From NCBI GenBank assembly GCA_014058105.1, contig JACGCM010002837.1:167049-231048 (forward strand): 64,000 nucleotides of DNA. Reading direction: 5' to 3'. Under the pieces are notes generated by a model. It ran no database searches and had not been told where the DNA came from. It saw only the letters and a program-made list of their open reading frames with translations. Source of the DNA: Kingdonia uniflora. Its lineage: Eukaryota; Streptophyta; Magnoliopsida; Ranunculales; Circaeasteraceae. The number at the start of each line of letters is the position of its first letter. Position 1 is the stretch's first letter. The translations under genes and the position numbers were made by a program. Positions 10,290-20,500 of this stretch are shown here, piece by piece.

Positions 10290-10760
10290 CGGGAGTTGAG
10301 GCTGATTAAAGGCTTTTTCTTCAAGTTATTCAGATGGTTTATACACTCTGACCCTCGCAAAGACTCCCCAATAACACCAATTTGGATTCAATTTCCAGGA
10401 TTGAAGCTGTGCTTCCAGGGTAATGGCATCTTGAAGCAGCTAGCTGGGTTGGTGGGTAAGTACTTAGACATTGATTCAGCCACACTGAACCTAAGCAGGC
10501 CTAGCATGGAGAGGGTTTGCATAGGGGTTGATCTCACCAAGGATTTTCTATAGAAGGTAGGGTTAACTCTCACCAAAACCTTCTCTTTGGAATAAAAGGT
10601 GTTGTACGAGAAACTGCCCAAGTACAGACACACTGTAGCCTTCGTAGGCACAACAAAACCAATTGTACTGGGTTGCTGCCTATTGTGATTGATGAAAACT
10701 AGAAAAAGGAAATCATGCAAGGAAAATCTCAGGTTGCCAGCAAGGATCAGATTCAAAGCA
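10290..10760 (+). pseudogene. LINE ORF1-like protein (DUF4283-type domain)
   Basis: The frame reads FFFKLFRWFIHSDPRKDSP, ITPIWIQFPGL, GKYLDIDSATLNLSRPSMER and VCIGVDLTKDF, the pattern of the N-terminal domain of plant L1 ORF1 proteins, which bind LINE RNA. After a stop the frame continues with YEKLPKY, where a CCHC knuckle normally follows; its cysteines are mostly lost here. It is not translatable as one protein. Confidence 0.8.
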
Positions 10761-11190
10761 AGTTCATAAACAACAACAGGCTGGGGTTACTACTAACATA
10801 GCAGCTGCTAAGCCTACTATGGAGGATGGTAAACATGCCCAAGCAGTCATTGAGGAAGTCATCACTAAGGAATCTCTTATAACGAAGACAGATGGTGCAA
10901 AAGAAATGGTAGGCATTCAGAATATGGTAGAACTGCCAACAGATACGGTTGTAAACAAACTCACCGATGTGGGGTATGAATACCTTGTGTCTGAAGGGGA
11001 GCTCGAAGCAGCCTACAACAAAGAGTTTGAGCGGGGTTTTCATTCAGATACTGAGTACTATGGTGGGGCAATTTGCAAAGATTGGACCCCAGTGAAGAAG
11101 GCGAGATTAAAACCATAGAAGATTCCTCTGAGTGTGGTAACAAGGAGTAGGATTGCTCTTCAACCCCCCAAATAGTTTATAGTTTATATG
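10761..11190 (+). pseudogene. LINE ORF1 C-terminal region and linker to ORF2
   Basis: A 99-codon frame at 10819-11118 is rich in charged residues and has no recognisable motif. By position it is the variable C-terminal part of ORF1. It ends in a stop about 80 bases before the ORF2 endonuclease start. Confidence 0.5.
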
Positions 11191-11826
11191 GTTATTGGAC
11201 CTTTACTGGTTTGGAATTGTAGGGGTATTGACAATGCCAACAATAAACCATCTTAAAAAGATCATCCAAGTTGTTAGAGAACCTTTTTTAGATATCTCGC
11301 ATATTGGTAGTATTTGTGGTAGAATAAATGGTAATTCTTTTCTTTCCAATCAAAATCAGAATGGCAAAATATGGATTTTATGAAACAAGACTATGATGTG
11401 GAGTTCATATCTTCTTATAATCAATTTATTCACTGCAAGATATCTTGCCATAATCAATGGAGTACCCTAGTGGCTCTTGTATATACTAAATACACAAGTC
11501 TTGAATGAAGAACTCTGTGGGATGACATTTGTATACGTGCCCAGTCCATAACGTCTCTTTGGTGTGTAATGGGGGATTTTAATGTAGTTAGATATTCAAA
11601 TGAGAGTTTGGGGGGCAGAAGAATTCTCCATAGTGATGTTTTTGAGTTTGAAAATATGATACAAACTGCAGGGTTAATGGATACTATGTTTTCCGGATCA
11701 GGATACACTTGGTGCAATAATTATCAAGGCAGGTCTAGGCAGTGCGCAAGACTGGATAGAGCACTCGTCAATGCTGCTTTCATGACTGAGTTTTCAGTAC
11801 ATAAGTTTATCATCTCAAAAGCTTAT
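11191..11826 (+). pseudogene. LINE ORF2 endonuclease domain (APE type)
   Basis: The domain starts with LLVWNCRGI, the usual N-terminus of plant L1 ORF2, and contains MGDFNVVR, FENMIQTAGLMD, GYTWCNN and RLDRALVNAAF. These are the GDFN and RLDR motifs of the AP-like endonuclease that nicks target DNA. Stops and shifts occur between the first block and GDFN. The frame is cut by the E1 LTR and continues at 21115 with DDSPLLLTF, the equivalent of the SDHSPL motif. Confidence 0.85.
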
Positions 11827-12441
11827 TGTAGGGACCTGTCCCTCAAACTCAGGAGATTTTAACTTACTTGTCACTCGAACTTTGTAGTACGTGATCTTAT
11901 TTGGTACCAGACTCACGCATAACAGACACGTGATATACACGTCAGCAATTACGCATCGACCACGAACTCAAGAAAAACATGGGTCGTTCATAACATATAC
12001 AAACATAACAAGTCAATAAACACCTGTCTCCCACGAGCTAGCAGTTACACACTCAACTGCACATGATCCTTACTTTCAGGAGAACATGTTCAAACACGAT
12101 GTCAAGCTGAAGGCAGGGTCTATAAAATGATAAAGCTCCTAAGGAAACAGGATGGCCAACAAGCAATTCTACACACACAATTATTTTATCTCAAGCTATC
12201 TATTTATTTAGATAAATACTTGTAATCGGATTCTCTCTCAATCAAACAATAATACTACTTTACCAAAATCCTCTACTCGAGGTCGTGGTTTTTTACCTAA
12301 TCAAAGGTTTTCGATGCTAAATCTCCTGTGTCAAGTATTATCTCTTTATTTAATTCTTGTCATAGCTACTCTTGGTGTAAGGATCTATTTCGAACTACTT
12401 CGAGCTTCATATTTTGAGCTTTCCAAAATCTGGTCCCTACA
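11827..12441 (+). repeat. 5' LTR of E1
   Basis: It starts TGTAGGGACC and ends GGTCCCTACA, a 10-base perfect terminal inverted repeat. It has TATAAAA at 12121-12127, a G-box CACGTG at 11927-11932 and a CACGTCA at 11938-11944. It is followed directly by the PBS. Confidence 0.9.
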
Positions 12442-12461
12442 TTTGGCGCCGTATGTGGGAA
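12442..12461 (+). other. Primer binding site of E1
   Basis: TTTGGCGCCGTATGTGGGAA begins one base after the LTR. The TGGCGCCG core pairs with a tRNA 3' end (CGGCGCCA). Which tRNA is used cannot be settled from the short match. Confidence 0.75.
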
Positions 12462-12522
12462 TCGTATGGATTTTCCATGTACTCCAAAGCCACGATTGAA
12501 ACTCTTCAGTCAGGTATTCAAT

Positions 12523-13665
12523 CATGGTTCAAACACTTCAATCTTTGGGAGCACATCCCGGGTGTTCGAGGGAGCCTGATCTGGTCGTTGAACTTCGGGC
12601 GAGCTTAACTGTCAAAGCCAAAAAATGGAGCCAGCTTGAGCACCAACTTTTGGCAGATCGAGAACTCTGTGAAAAAGAATTAGAAAAAGAGAGTCAAGCT
12701 CAAATTCTATAAACAAAGAAACATGAAGCTCAGATGTTAGCTTCTCAGACAGCCCTGCAAGCTATACAGAGCGACCAACCACAACCAATTCTTAGGGAAT
12801 GCGAGACAGAACCTACAACCTCAAGAGTTTCAGTACACGAGAGGTTGGGGCCGCATGAGGTGCATAATGCAGACGCTTCCAGGATTCAAAGTGAGGATCT
12901 AAAGGTACCGATAGTCGCAATTCATTTGGGGCAAGAGGCACATATATACAAATCTCAACAAAGATCGCAGATTACCTAGACAGCCAGAGGAAGATCTGCG
13001 ACCTCGTCATCATGCTCCAGTTCTAGAATTTTTGAGCGAGGAAATTGATGATCATGCTCTCAGACTCGCACGTCCAGCAATTCTGGCGATTCTAGCAGCT
13101 CCAGTAGCTCCTGTCCCTCAGCATTATATTACTCAGGAGCTTATGGGCCAACATATTCGAGAAATCATTGAAGCAACAACTCCACATGCAAAGGATGACT
13201 CACATAAATTACAAGGTAGTCCGATTGCTAAAGAGTTGTTAGATATGGCTATTCATACAGGTTTTCATTAACCCAAGATCGGCAAATACAAAGGAACCGA
13301 TCCTTGCAAGCACGTGCAACAATTCCGCGAATCACTAGGTTTGTATTCTAGTTTGAATCATATCCTTTACCGGCTTTTCACTACCAGTCTTCAAGACGAA
13401 CCTCTTTGTTTGTTCCATTCTCTACCAAAAGGCTCAATTCACACTTTCGAGCAATTGCAGAAGACCTTCGTCAAGGCATATGCCCATAACAAAGATAAAG
13501 AGGAGAATTTATATTTTCTTATCAGTCTTAAGTAATCAATAGGAGAGAAGCTCGAAGAGTTCTCCAAGAAATTCCTCAAGCTTTCTCAGAAGGTCGATAA
13601 TCTAGATCAAAAAACTGCCATGTCCGCATTCACAAATGCTCTACAATTCAGCTGCAAAGCCAAAG
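12523..13665 (+). pseudogene. gag: Gag of E1, C-terminus deleted
   Basis: It starts MVQTLQSLGAHPG, about 80 bases after the PBS, with a charged N-terminal coiled-coil part (KELEKESQAQ). Next is a Pro/Ala/Val-rich spacer, then the capsid part: GKYKGTDP, SLGLYSSLNHIL, CLFHSLPKGSIHTFEQLQKTF, FSKKFLKLSQKVDNL, FTNAL. At about 13665 it jumps straight to the protease lead-in, so the zinc-knuckle part seen in E3 is missing. Compared with E3 about 650 bases are gone. Several stops are present. Confidence 0.8.
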
Positions 13666-14165
13666 AATATCTCCTTCAAATATTACGATACAAGGCATGT
13701 GAAGTATCCTCACCATGATGTGCTTGTGATCATGCTCAAAATGAAAAACTTCGTGATGCACATCATGTTGGTAGACACAAGAAGTGGGATTGAGATCCTA
13801 TTTCAGAGCACGATCAAACAGATGGGACTCTCAGATCAGGTTGTGCCAAGTGAGACTGGCGTCAGGGGCTTCAATGGATCTAAGGAAGTGCGAGTCGGGA
13901 AAATTACTCTCCCAATCACAGCAGGACAAACTACAATCGACGTTATTTTCTACGTCATTAATGCCAAATTAAGGTACTTGGGGATACTAGGACGTTGTTT
14001 GCTGCACAATATGGAGGCCATCCCATCTACATATCACTAAGCACTCCAATTCAAGCACAACAATGGCATTTATGAAATCAAAGGAAGTCAGAAGATCTCT
14101 CAAGCTTGTGAAAATACTGTATCATCTATTCTCCACAAATCTGAACAACCTCCTGCATAGCAATT
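13666..14165 (+). pseudogene. Aspartic protease of E1
   Basis: Fairly intact frame with FKYYDTRHVKYPHHDVLVI, MLVDTRSGIEILFQS (active site DTRS where DTGS is expected), TLPITAGQTTIDVIFYVINA and YLGILGRCLLHNM. The Gly-to-Arg change at the catalytic triplet makes it probably inactive; E3 keeps VDTGSG. It is followed by an RT lead-in. Confidence 0.8.
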
Positions 14166-14319
14166 ACAGAAGAGTGATCGTCCCGATGATCGGTCCTCTC
14201 TAGTCGAGCCCACAGAGTATGTTTAGATCGATGGGATTAACCGAGGTACTTATATTGGTACAAGGTTGGCCCAACTAGAGAAAGAAGCTCTTCTTTCTTT
14301 CCTTCAGTCCAACAAAGAT

Positions 14320-15140
14320 GTTTTCAGGTTGAGTTTTCAAGAAATGCCAGGCGTAGACCCCTTAAAGTCTTACCACATCTTAAGTATCCGCGAAGGTGCT
14401 AAAAGAGTTAAACACAAGTAACGCAGACTATCTCCCAGACTCAGAGATGAAGTTAACAAGGAGATCACCAAGCTAATCGAAGTTGGTTTTTATTTAAGAA
14501 GCCAAATAGCCAGACTGGATTTCAAATATTGTTGTTGTTCTTAAGAAGAACAAAAATGTCTGGGTTTACGTGGATTTCACTGATCTATACAAACACACAT
14601 CGAAGGACAGTTTTCCTCTTCAAATCATTCATTAGATCCTCGATTCTGCAGCCGGTCGCGAAGTCTTATCTATGATGGACGCGGCCTTGGGGTACAATCA
14701 GATTCCACTTTTGGAAGCAGATCAAGAAAAGACCACATTCATTGCAAAAACAGTGCCCTACTGTTATAAGTTCATGCCATTCGGCCTTAAAAATGCTGGA
14801 GCAACTTATCAACGATTAGTCACAAGTATGTTCAAGGAGCGCTTGGGAAAAATTATCGAGGTCTATATTGACGACATGCTTTACAAAAGTTTGAAGAAAG
14901 AAGATCATATCTCTCATCTCTCCATAGTATTCAGCATCTTACGATCCTATAGAATGAAGTTCAATCCAGTGAAATGCCAATTTACTGTTCACTCGGGCAA
15001 ATTCTTGGGACATCTTATCAGCAAAAAGGGATAGAGGCATATCCATATTAAATTCAAGCTCTTCAGGACATACCTTCACCATCAACAAAGAAGGATCTAC
15101 AGAATCTCACAGGAAAAATTGCAGCACTCAACAGATTCAT
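14320..15140 (+). pseudogene. Reverse transcriptase of E1
   Basis: Blocks in order: FQEMPGVDPL, LRDEVNKEI, a frameshifted fingers region, MMDAALGYNQIPLLEADQEKT, FMPFGLKNAGATYQRLVTSMF, EVYIDDMLYKSLKKEDH (catalytic YIDD), FNPVKCQF, LGHLISKKG. The palm from 14672 to 15034 is open for 120 codons; upstream frames are shifted near 14500. Confidence 0.85.
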
Positions 15141-15690
15141 ATCCAAATCCTCAGACCGATGCTGATCGTTATTCATGCTTCTCAAAGGATCAACTCACTG
15201 GGATAAAGGTCTAAAGAATGAAGATATCAACCGGACAGCAGAATGTGAAGCAGCATTTTAGGAACTCAAAACTTACCTCAGGAAGTTTTCAGTTATGAAC
15301 ACTCCGGTAGGCAATGAGGAACTGATTCTATACCTTACAGTCACAAACACATCTCTCTGCTCGGTTCTCATTTGGCTCAAAGAAAATATTGAGAAGCCGA
15401 TATTCTTCATCAGCAAGACATTAACTCCAGTAGAAACGAGGTATTCTAAAATTAAAAGATTATATTTAACTCTCGATTACACCACACAAAAACTCAAACA
15501 CTACTTCCAAGCACATCCCATCAAAGTTATGACGAACTACCCACTTCGGGAAATTATCTTAAAAAAAGAAATCTAGAAGAATACAACAGTGGTCCGTCAC
15601 TTTGGGGGAGCATAAAATCATATTCGAGCAGCAAATTTCAAAAGAGGGTCAAGCAGATGCTGATTTCTAAGCAGACTTTCCAGTATCAGT
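15141..15690 (+). pseudogene. First (gypsy-type) RNase H of E1
   Basis: Frame with EELILYLTVTNTSLCSVLIW, EKPIFFISKTLTPVETRYS, TTQKLKHYFQAHPIKVMTN and YPLREI. The position of the first catalytic Asp (usually TDAS) reads VTNT and the later TD.PL reads TNYPL, so the catalytic residues are absent. Similar loss occurs in every copy here. Confidence 0.8.
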
Positions 15691-15779
15691 TCCTATCTAG
15701 GAAAAGTACGATCCAGATCTCGTTGAAGAAGCAACGGATAAGCTTCCACCCTCCAAACCTTTCGATGATCGAGTATCAT

Positions 15780-16260
15780 GGATATCTTAGACAGGGTGGA
15801 GGCTCCTCACTGATGGTTTAGCTGGACCCGCAGGGTAAGGAATTAGGATTATGCTTATCACACCTTCCAATGACAAAATCGAGAAATCCATCCGTCTTGA
15901 TTTCAAAGCCTCGAACAATGTCACAGAGTACGAGGCACTCATTTATGGTCTGGATATGGCTCTTGAAATTGGAGTCACCAAAATCTCGGCCTATACAGAC
16001 TCTCTACTGATCGTTCATCACTATTCAGAGCGTTACAAGAAAAATGGCATCATTGTCGATTATGCAGCTTTGGTTGCAGAAATATTAAGCAAGTTTCACG
16101 AATCTATACTCGAGTATCTCCCCCGTAGAGAGAATCGACATACCAACTCCTTGGCTTACTTAGCCATGGTGTTGGGTACAGAATCAAGACACCTCCAGAT
16201 CGAAGTTATTTCTAGCCCAAGTATTAATCGTACTACAGTGTATACGATCAATTCTGGGGC
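15780..16260 (+). pseudogene. Second (archaeal-type) RNase H of E1
   Basis: The frame LRIMLITPSNDKIEKSIRL, KASNNVTEYEALIYGLDMALE, AYTDSLLIVHHYSERY and NSLAYLAMVL is open from 15851 for 222 codons, into integrase. The E and second D motifs are kept; the first (DGSAGP) is disturbed by stops near 15820 and the last D is Asn in HTNSLA. In Tat elements this domain is thought to supply the RNase H activity. Confidence 0.8.
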
Positions 16261-16846
16261 CAATAAGATGGCAGATGATGATTGGAGGAAGCCTTTTATT
16301 ACTTATCTCGGTCCGAACAACTCATGCAATGGGCCACTGCCAGATAATCCACAGCAGCGCAAACACATCATTCAAAATTTAACGCGCTACACCGTTCAGC
16401 TCAATGGAAATCTCTACAAACGTTCAGTCATTGGTCCATATCCCAAGTGCAATCTAAGGACGATACAGAACAGATGCTTCGTGATCTACATGAAGGAATT
16501 TGCAAAACTCATACCATAGGATGAGCTCTTGAAAACAGAGATATCACACAAGGAGTGTTCTGGCCAGGCATGCGAAAGCAAGCAAAAGAATACTCAAGGA
16601 AATGTGACACATGTCAGCGTCATAGAAATCAAATTCAAGGCCCTGCCCTCGAACTCCATGCTAGTAAGGTGTACTGGCCATTCAAGCGTTGGGCCCTTGA
16701 TCTAGTTGGCGAATTCTCCAATACTCTGGGTAATAGGAAGTTTCTTCTTGTTGCCACGGATTACTTTACAAAATGGGTCGAAGCAGTTCCTCTATGCTGA
16801 ACTCGAGAAGAAGAAGTCATTTGATTCATCTTGCACTACATCATAA
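16261..16846 (+). pseudogene. Integrase of E1, truncated by deletion
   Basis: From 16270 the frame gives DDDWRKPFITYL and NLYKRS, then KEYSRKCDTCQRHRNQIQ (the CC half of the HHCC zinc site) and KRWALDLVGEF with DYFTKWVEAVP, holding the first catalytic Asp. At about 16846, just after HYIIT, the sequence jumps to antisense gene C. The second Asp, the Glu and the C-terminal GPF domain are missing. Confidence 0.85.
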
Positions 16847-17618
16847 CAGTTACCCTTTGCTATAGTTCTATTTTTAAATTCCAGGGGTTCCTCATCAGAC
16901 TGCTAGAGACAATCACCAGACACCCATAAGAGGTTGTCATTCCATACTCGCCTTGCTAAAGACAGGTCAAAAAAGGATGGTCGCGAAGAGCTCAAAGCGA
17001 GGTATGCGCCATCAGTTGCCGTGACATACTTCACTGCGTAATACTCCAAGATATCCATGGAAGTTATCCTACTCCCACTAACAGGCCTAGCCTATCTCTT
17101 ATTTAGGAGATCGCAGACACGAATGACCTCCCAGAAATTGCAATCCAGCTGGGTCGGGCAAGCCCCAATCATATTCATAATACCCTAAGCCAAGTTGCTC
17201 AAGGGCACCGTAAGTCCATAATCGAACTGCACTAAATAACAACAAAACCTATCAGTTTGACTCTCTTTTACAACCCCTTGGACATACTCCAATGTCACCT
17301 CGTCCCCCAACTCCCTGAACTTCTACTCTTTCGCCAATCAGGCAAAAAATACAGGAAGTCCCCTCCCTTTGCAGTACACTTCCTAAATTTTTTTCCCTTA
17401 TACCCAAAAGCACTCCCACAAACTCCGTCTATACTACTTTTTGCCTTGCAAAAATCCTTAAATCGATTAAAACCTACAGGGCGCTTAACACGAGATCCCT
17501 TTAATCGGGGCCATTCGACATTATCCTCTACAATATCTTCGTCACCCCCTACACCTACAATAGAAGACAACTTACCTACAGCATCCACATCATTCTCACA
17601 ACTAGAGGCGGACGCCAT
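16847..17618 (-). pseudogene. Antisense gene C of E1, 5' part only
   Basis: It starts with ATG at 17618 (MASASSCEND). The first 107 codons are open and contain NVEWPRLKGS, NRFKDFCKAKSSIDG and FGYKGKKFRKC. Later frames give FDYGLTVPLSNLA, MIGACPTQLDCNFWEVI, LEYYAVKYVTATDGAYL and VWNDNLLWVSGDCL, the shared N-terminal globular part. The gene is cut at its first coding-region splice donor by the integrase deletion, so the nuclear signal and coiled coil are lost. At the position where E2 and E4 have a TGA after WP, this copy has CGA (Arg). Architecture resembles gypsy-associated 'transposase-like' antisense ORFs of plants; function unknown. Confidence 0.65.
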
Positions 17619-17623
17619 ATCTA

Positions 17624-17901
17624 CTATAAAGAGAGCGTTTTACTTTACATGAAGCTTTCCTCAACAACCTACAGATAGGCGGAGGTATTTATCAAATACT
17701 ACCACATGCTTACACATACACATACAAGTTCTATAACACACGTATCTTCATCACATAAACTATTTATAATTTCAAATTTAATTTATTTTTTCTAAAAGTT
17801 TTATTATTATTTTTTTCTTTTGGGGGAGGATTACATCCTTGTTTCGTCACCATAGAGAGTAGTAAATAATTTTAAAAAAAAAAATCATTACAAAGACTTA
17901 C
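17624..17901 (-). other. Predicted 5'UTR intron of antisense gene C in E1
   Basis: On the minus strand the donor reads AAG|GTAAGT (17901) and the acceptor TTTATAG (17624), five bases before the ATG at 17618. E2 and E4 have the same arrangement and similar length. It includes the conserved TTTTGGGGGAGGATTACAT stretch (minus-strand complement). Confidence 0.6.
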
Positions 17902-18144
17902 CTTCGACACTAGAGAAAGAGTCTAAAGCGTTGTTCCGTACCAATATGATCAAACTCTGTAACTTCTTGAGAACCCTTTTGAACTCAGCCTCCTCTTGTT
18001 TTTGACAATGGAGATTCCTAGACTCTTCTCTCCTCTTATATCTTCCTCCTTCAATGGAAATGGGATTCACAGTTTTGATTTCTCTCTCTCTCGCTTTTTT
18101 ACTCTACTTATACTTTTGTGTATCCGGAGAAGAAAGAAAAGAGG

Positions 18145-18152
18145 TATTTATA
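18145..18152 (-). promoter_or_regulatory. TATA box of antisense gene C in E1
   Basis: The minus strand reads TATAAATA about 240 bases upstream of the 5'UTR intron donor. E2, E4 and EA have TATAAG at the matching place, flanked by the same sequences. Confidence 0.6.
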
Positions 18153-18611
18153 TGCTTTTCCCCAAACCACTAGCGGTTTTGGGTTTCCAAATAAACTGTC
18201 CTCGATTCATGAACTGAGCCGTCTCTCCCTCTGAACCTGTCAAACTTTTCGTACCGATTCGGTGAAACCACCTTACCATCATTATACAAAATATTATATT
18301 TTAATGTATCCCTCACCCTCTTGGCCCCACTCTTTTCACAACGTCCCAAACTTATAAATCTGACGAAGCATGATAGATTTACTACTTTAAGGTTCCTCGT
18401 ATCTCTGTTTGCCTATTTATATACCTTGACTCTAACGTCACTATCAAATAGCAGTACAAATTCAAAAATAAAATTAAGTTTCAACAGCAACCCTGGTCAT
18501 AGCCTATTTTTGTGAACAAAAATTTCTTCATTCAAATAGTTTTTGACAGTTACATTTTTAAAATTCAAAAGCAAAAAAAACAACCATTAATAACTCCAAT
18601 CTCCTAGGTGC

Positions 18612-18905
18612 CTCTATTTGAAGCAACTGATGTGCCCAGGGACACCACAAGCTTTTAGTCGCCCTGAGGCGATGCCCATATCCTCATTGATGATCTCCTC
18701 CCTGGCCATCATCAGCATGAACTTCTTACGATCTTTAAGAGAATGCCATCATATTTCCATGGACTCAGACCAATATACTCGGTTCTGTTCCTCGCCCCTC
18801 TCAACATAATTCTTACCTTCATAGTTCGCTCGAGTCTCGAGCAGAACCGCATCATAGCTTTACTGCCCGAAGACAGCTTCCCTTATCTTATCAATCTTAA
18901 ATGCT
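18612..18905 (-). pseudogene. Antisense ORF B of E1
   Basis: The minus strand encodes KIREAVFGQ, then SYDAVLLETRANYEGKN, NRVYWSES, EEIINEDMGIASGRLKACG and HLGDWS, matching the 112-codon ORF B of E2 and E4. There is one stop after FGQ (CAG to TAG) and the start region is altered. Function unknown; I do not recognise a family. Confidence 0.6.
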
Positions 18906-19569
18906 AAACACAGATCGTTATATAATCACGCTTCTAAAGCTCTCTGAGAACGGGTTTTCACCATCTTTTTTATAAAAATTACCTTTGCCCGTTTTGCACT
19001 TTATAGATGGATTTTTCCACGTCAATACTATTCGGTTAACAACAGAAGTTTTCCGAATGACTATACGCAGCAAATTTCATTTTTGAGAACCCACTCTTTT
19101 CGGGTTCGGACTACTTTAATTTATTGGTTTTTCGCACTTCACAAACTTTGTGAAGATCACACTTCGAGCAGGTAGCACAACTCACGTTAAACTCAAGCCA
19201 CATAATAGGTCGATAATTTATGTAGATCCAACATCTACTTACACTATCTTGTATCACTATATATTTGGTTGCAGCTCACAGCTATATCAACTACTACGTT
19301 TCGCTTAACAAAAGGCAAACAAAAATACTCACACTTTTTATTAAGTTCGATTACATCAAACAAATTCGTTAGAGGACCAACTTATATAAGCTTGACATTA
19401 TAGGAATTGTTCAAGGCACAGGAACAGAACTAGCTCTGCAATAAACTATGTGCAGTTACAAATAACCTTCTTCAAGCTCGACCCTAAGAAATAAATTTCC
19501 ACGTCCCAAATAGGTCCCCCGTCTCACCATTACAGAGACAATGCTGATCATCCAAAAAAATCTACTCCA
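18906..19569. other. Spacer between antisense ORFs A and B in E1
   Basis: No open frame is shared with the other copies. The DNA itself is conserved with E2 (36000-36340). It includes the ORF B TATA candidate at its left end. Confidence 0.4.
18999..19005 (-). promoter_or_regulatory. TATA-like box upstream of antisense ORF B in E1
   Basis: The minus strand reads TATAAAG about 100 bases before the ORF B start. TATAAAG (E4) and TATAAGG (E2) occupy the same place. Confidence 0.5.
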
Positions 19570-20101
19570 ACTTGGTAATTTTTAAATCCAAGAACAGGTC
19601 AAAAACCTTTTTTCCCCTTCATCTCCCCGCAAGAAGAATTGAAAGAAAAAAATGAAGAAATCCCACCAGACGGTTTCCACCTCCGTTTTCCACCTCTTCC
19701 GCGGCCAACTGCTGAAGCGCAAATGAGTGAGGAGAGGGCACAACAAAACCCTATCCCATGTTGCCCAAAGCAACGCTGGACAGAAGAAGAAATAGTACTT
19801 CGGTAGAAGGTCTTCTTAGCACCAAGAAAATGATCCGTCTTCCATCCACTACCCCCACCACCACCGTCTCTTCCTCTATAACCGCCACCACCCGAGAAAT
19901 GGTAGAGATTAAAGGGATTCTTACCATAGAAATTAGAACGTCATTAGAGACCAGTGATTCTGCATCGCATACACCCCTGCCGCTAAATCCGACGCGCCAT
20001 AATATCCGAAAGTATTTCAAAGAACACTCCTTCAATAGAACAGCAAGAGGAGATCCCAAATGATGGTAACCAATAAGGCGTATCCGAATTTTCTCCTTCA
20101 T
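19570..20101 (-). pseudogene. Antisense ORF A of E1
   Basis: From ATG at 20101 (MKEKIRIRLIGYHHLGSPL) the frame continues through LKYFRILWRVGFSGRGVCD, SNDVLISMVRIPLISTISR, EEETVVVGVVDGRR and LFLLLSSVALGNMG before a stop. After that a shifted part gives FFFQFFLRGDEGE. Homologous frames occur at the same place in E2, E4 and (on the plus strand) EA. The protein is unknown to me; it has a hydrophobic stretch in the second half. A TATAAATA lies about 165 bases upstream. Confidence 0.55.
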
Positions 20102-20263
20102 GGTAGAGCAAGTAGAATGATAAAATTGATTCTCCACCTTCAACATGATGCTCAGAAGCTAGGTATCATAAAAAGTTTCAATTTTTTCTCTTTGAACAGA
20201 TAAGCTTGTTTTTCTATGCAGAGGAGATTTTTTGTAGGTTACACGGCGAAGATATCTCACTAC

Positions 20264-20271
20264 TATTTATA
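20264..20271 (-). promoter_or_regulatory. TATA box of antisense ORF A in E1
   Basis: The minus strand reads TATAAATA about 230 bases inside the 3' LTR, pointing away from it. The same box is present in EA and as TATAAAT in E2, so it is a conserved antisense promoter candidate. Confidence 0.6.
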
Positions 20272-20489
20272 CACTTACCGTATTTAATGTGAAGATGAAT
20301 TCCAAAGCAAACGCAACCATTAGACGCATGGAAAAACCAAAGACTGCGCGTCAATCAATCACACGTCAAGCATTAAAAGCAACCACTCATCAATACGGAC
20401 GTTCCAGTTTTCAAGCATCTGCTTACGTCATCACACATTCCAAGTCTTAGGGTTTTTTCTTAAATAAAGCCACTCATGACTTCAGTTGC

Positions 20490-20500
20490 GAGGGGGTGAT
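20490..20500 (+). other. Polypurine tract of E1
   Basis: GAGGGGGTGAT abuts the 3' LTR, the expected primer site for plus-strand DNA synthesis. The same motif precedes the 3' LTRs of E2, E4 and EA. Confidence 0.7.

Larger units (their letters stand above)
10263..11826 (+). mobile_element. L1-type LINE, segment 1 (ORF1 and endonuclease)
   Basis: LINE protein similarity begins abruptly at about 10263 inside E0 and runs to the E1 LTR at 11827. It resumes after E1 at 21115 and after E2 at 37886. The three pieces join in coding order (ORF1, endonuclease, RT, zinc finger, RNase H), totalling about 5.1 kb, so they are one insertion in plus orientation. The 5' start is somewhat uncertain and probably truncated. 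Its poly-A tail is not seen. Confidence 0.85.

Noticed and set aside
17257..17652. Plus-strand open frame of 131 codons rich in Pro/Ser
   Set aside because: It is the complement of the conserved gene C exon on the minus strand; residues on the plus strand are not conserved between E1 and E2.
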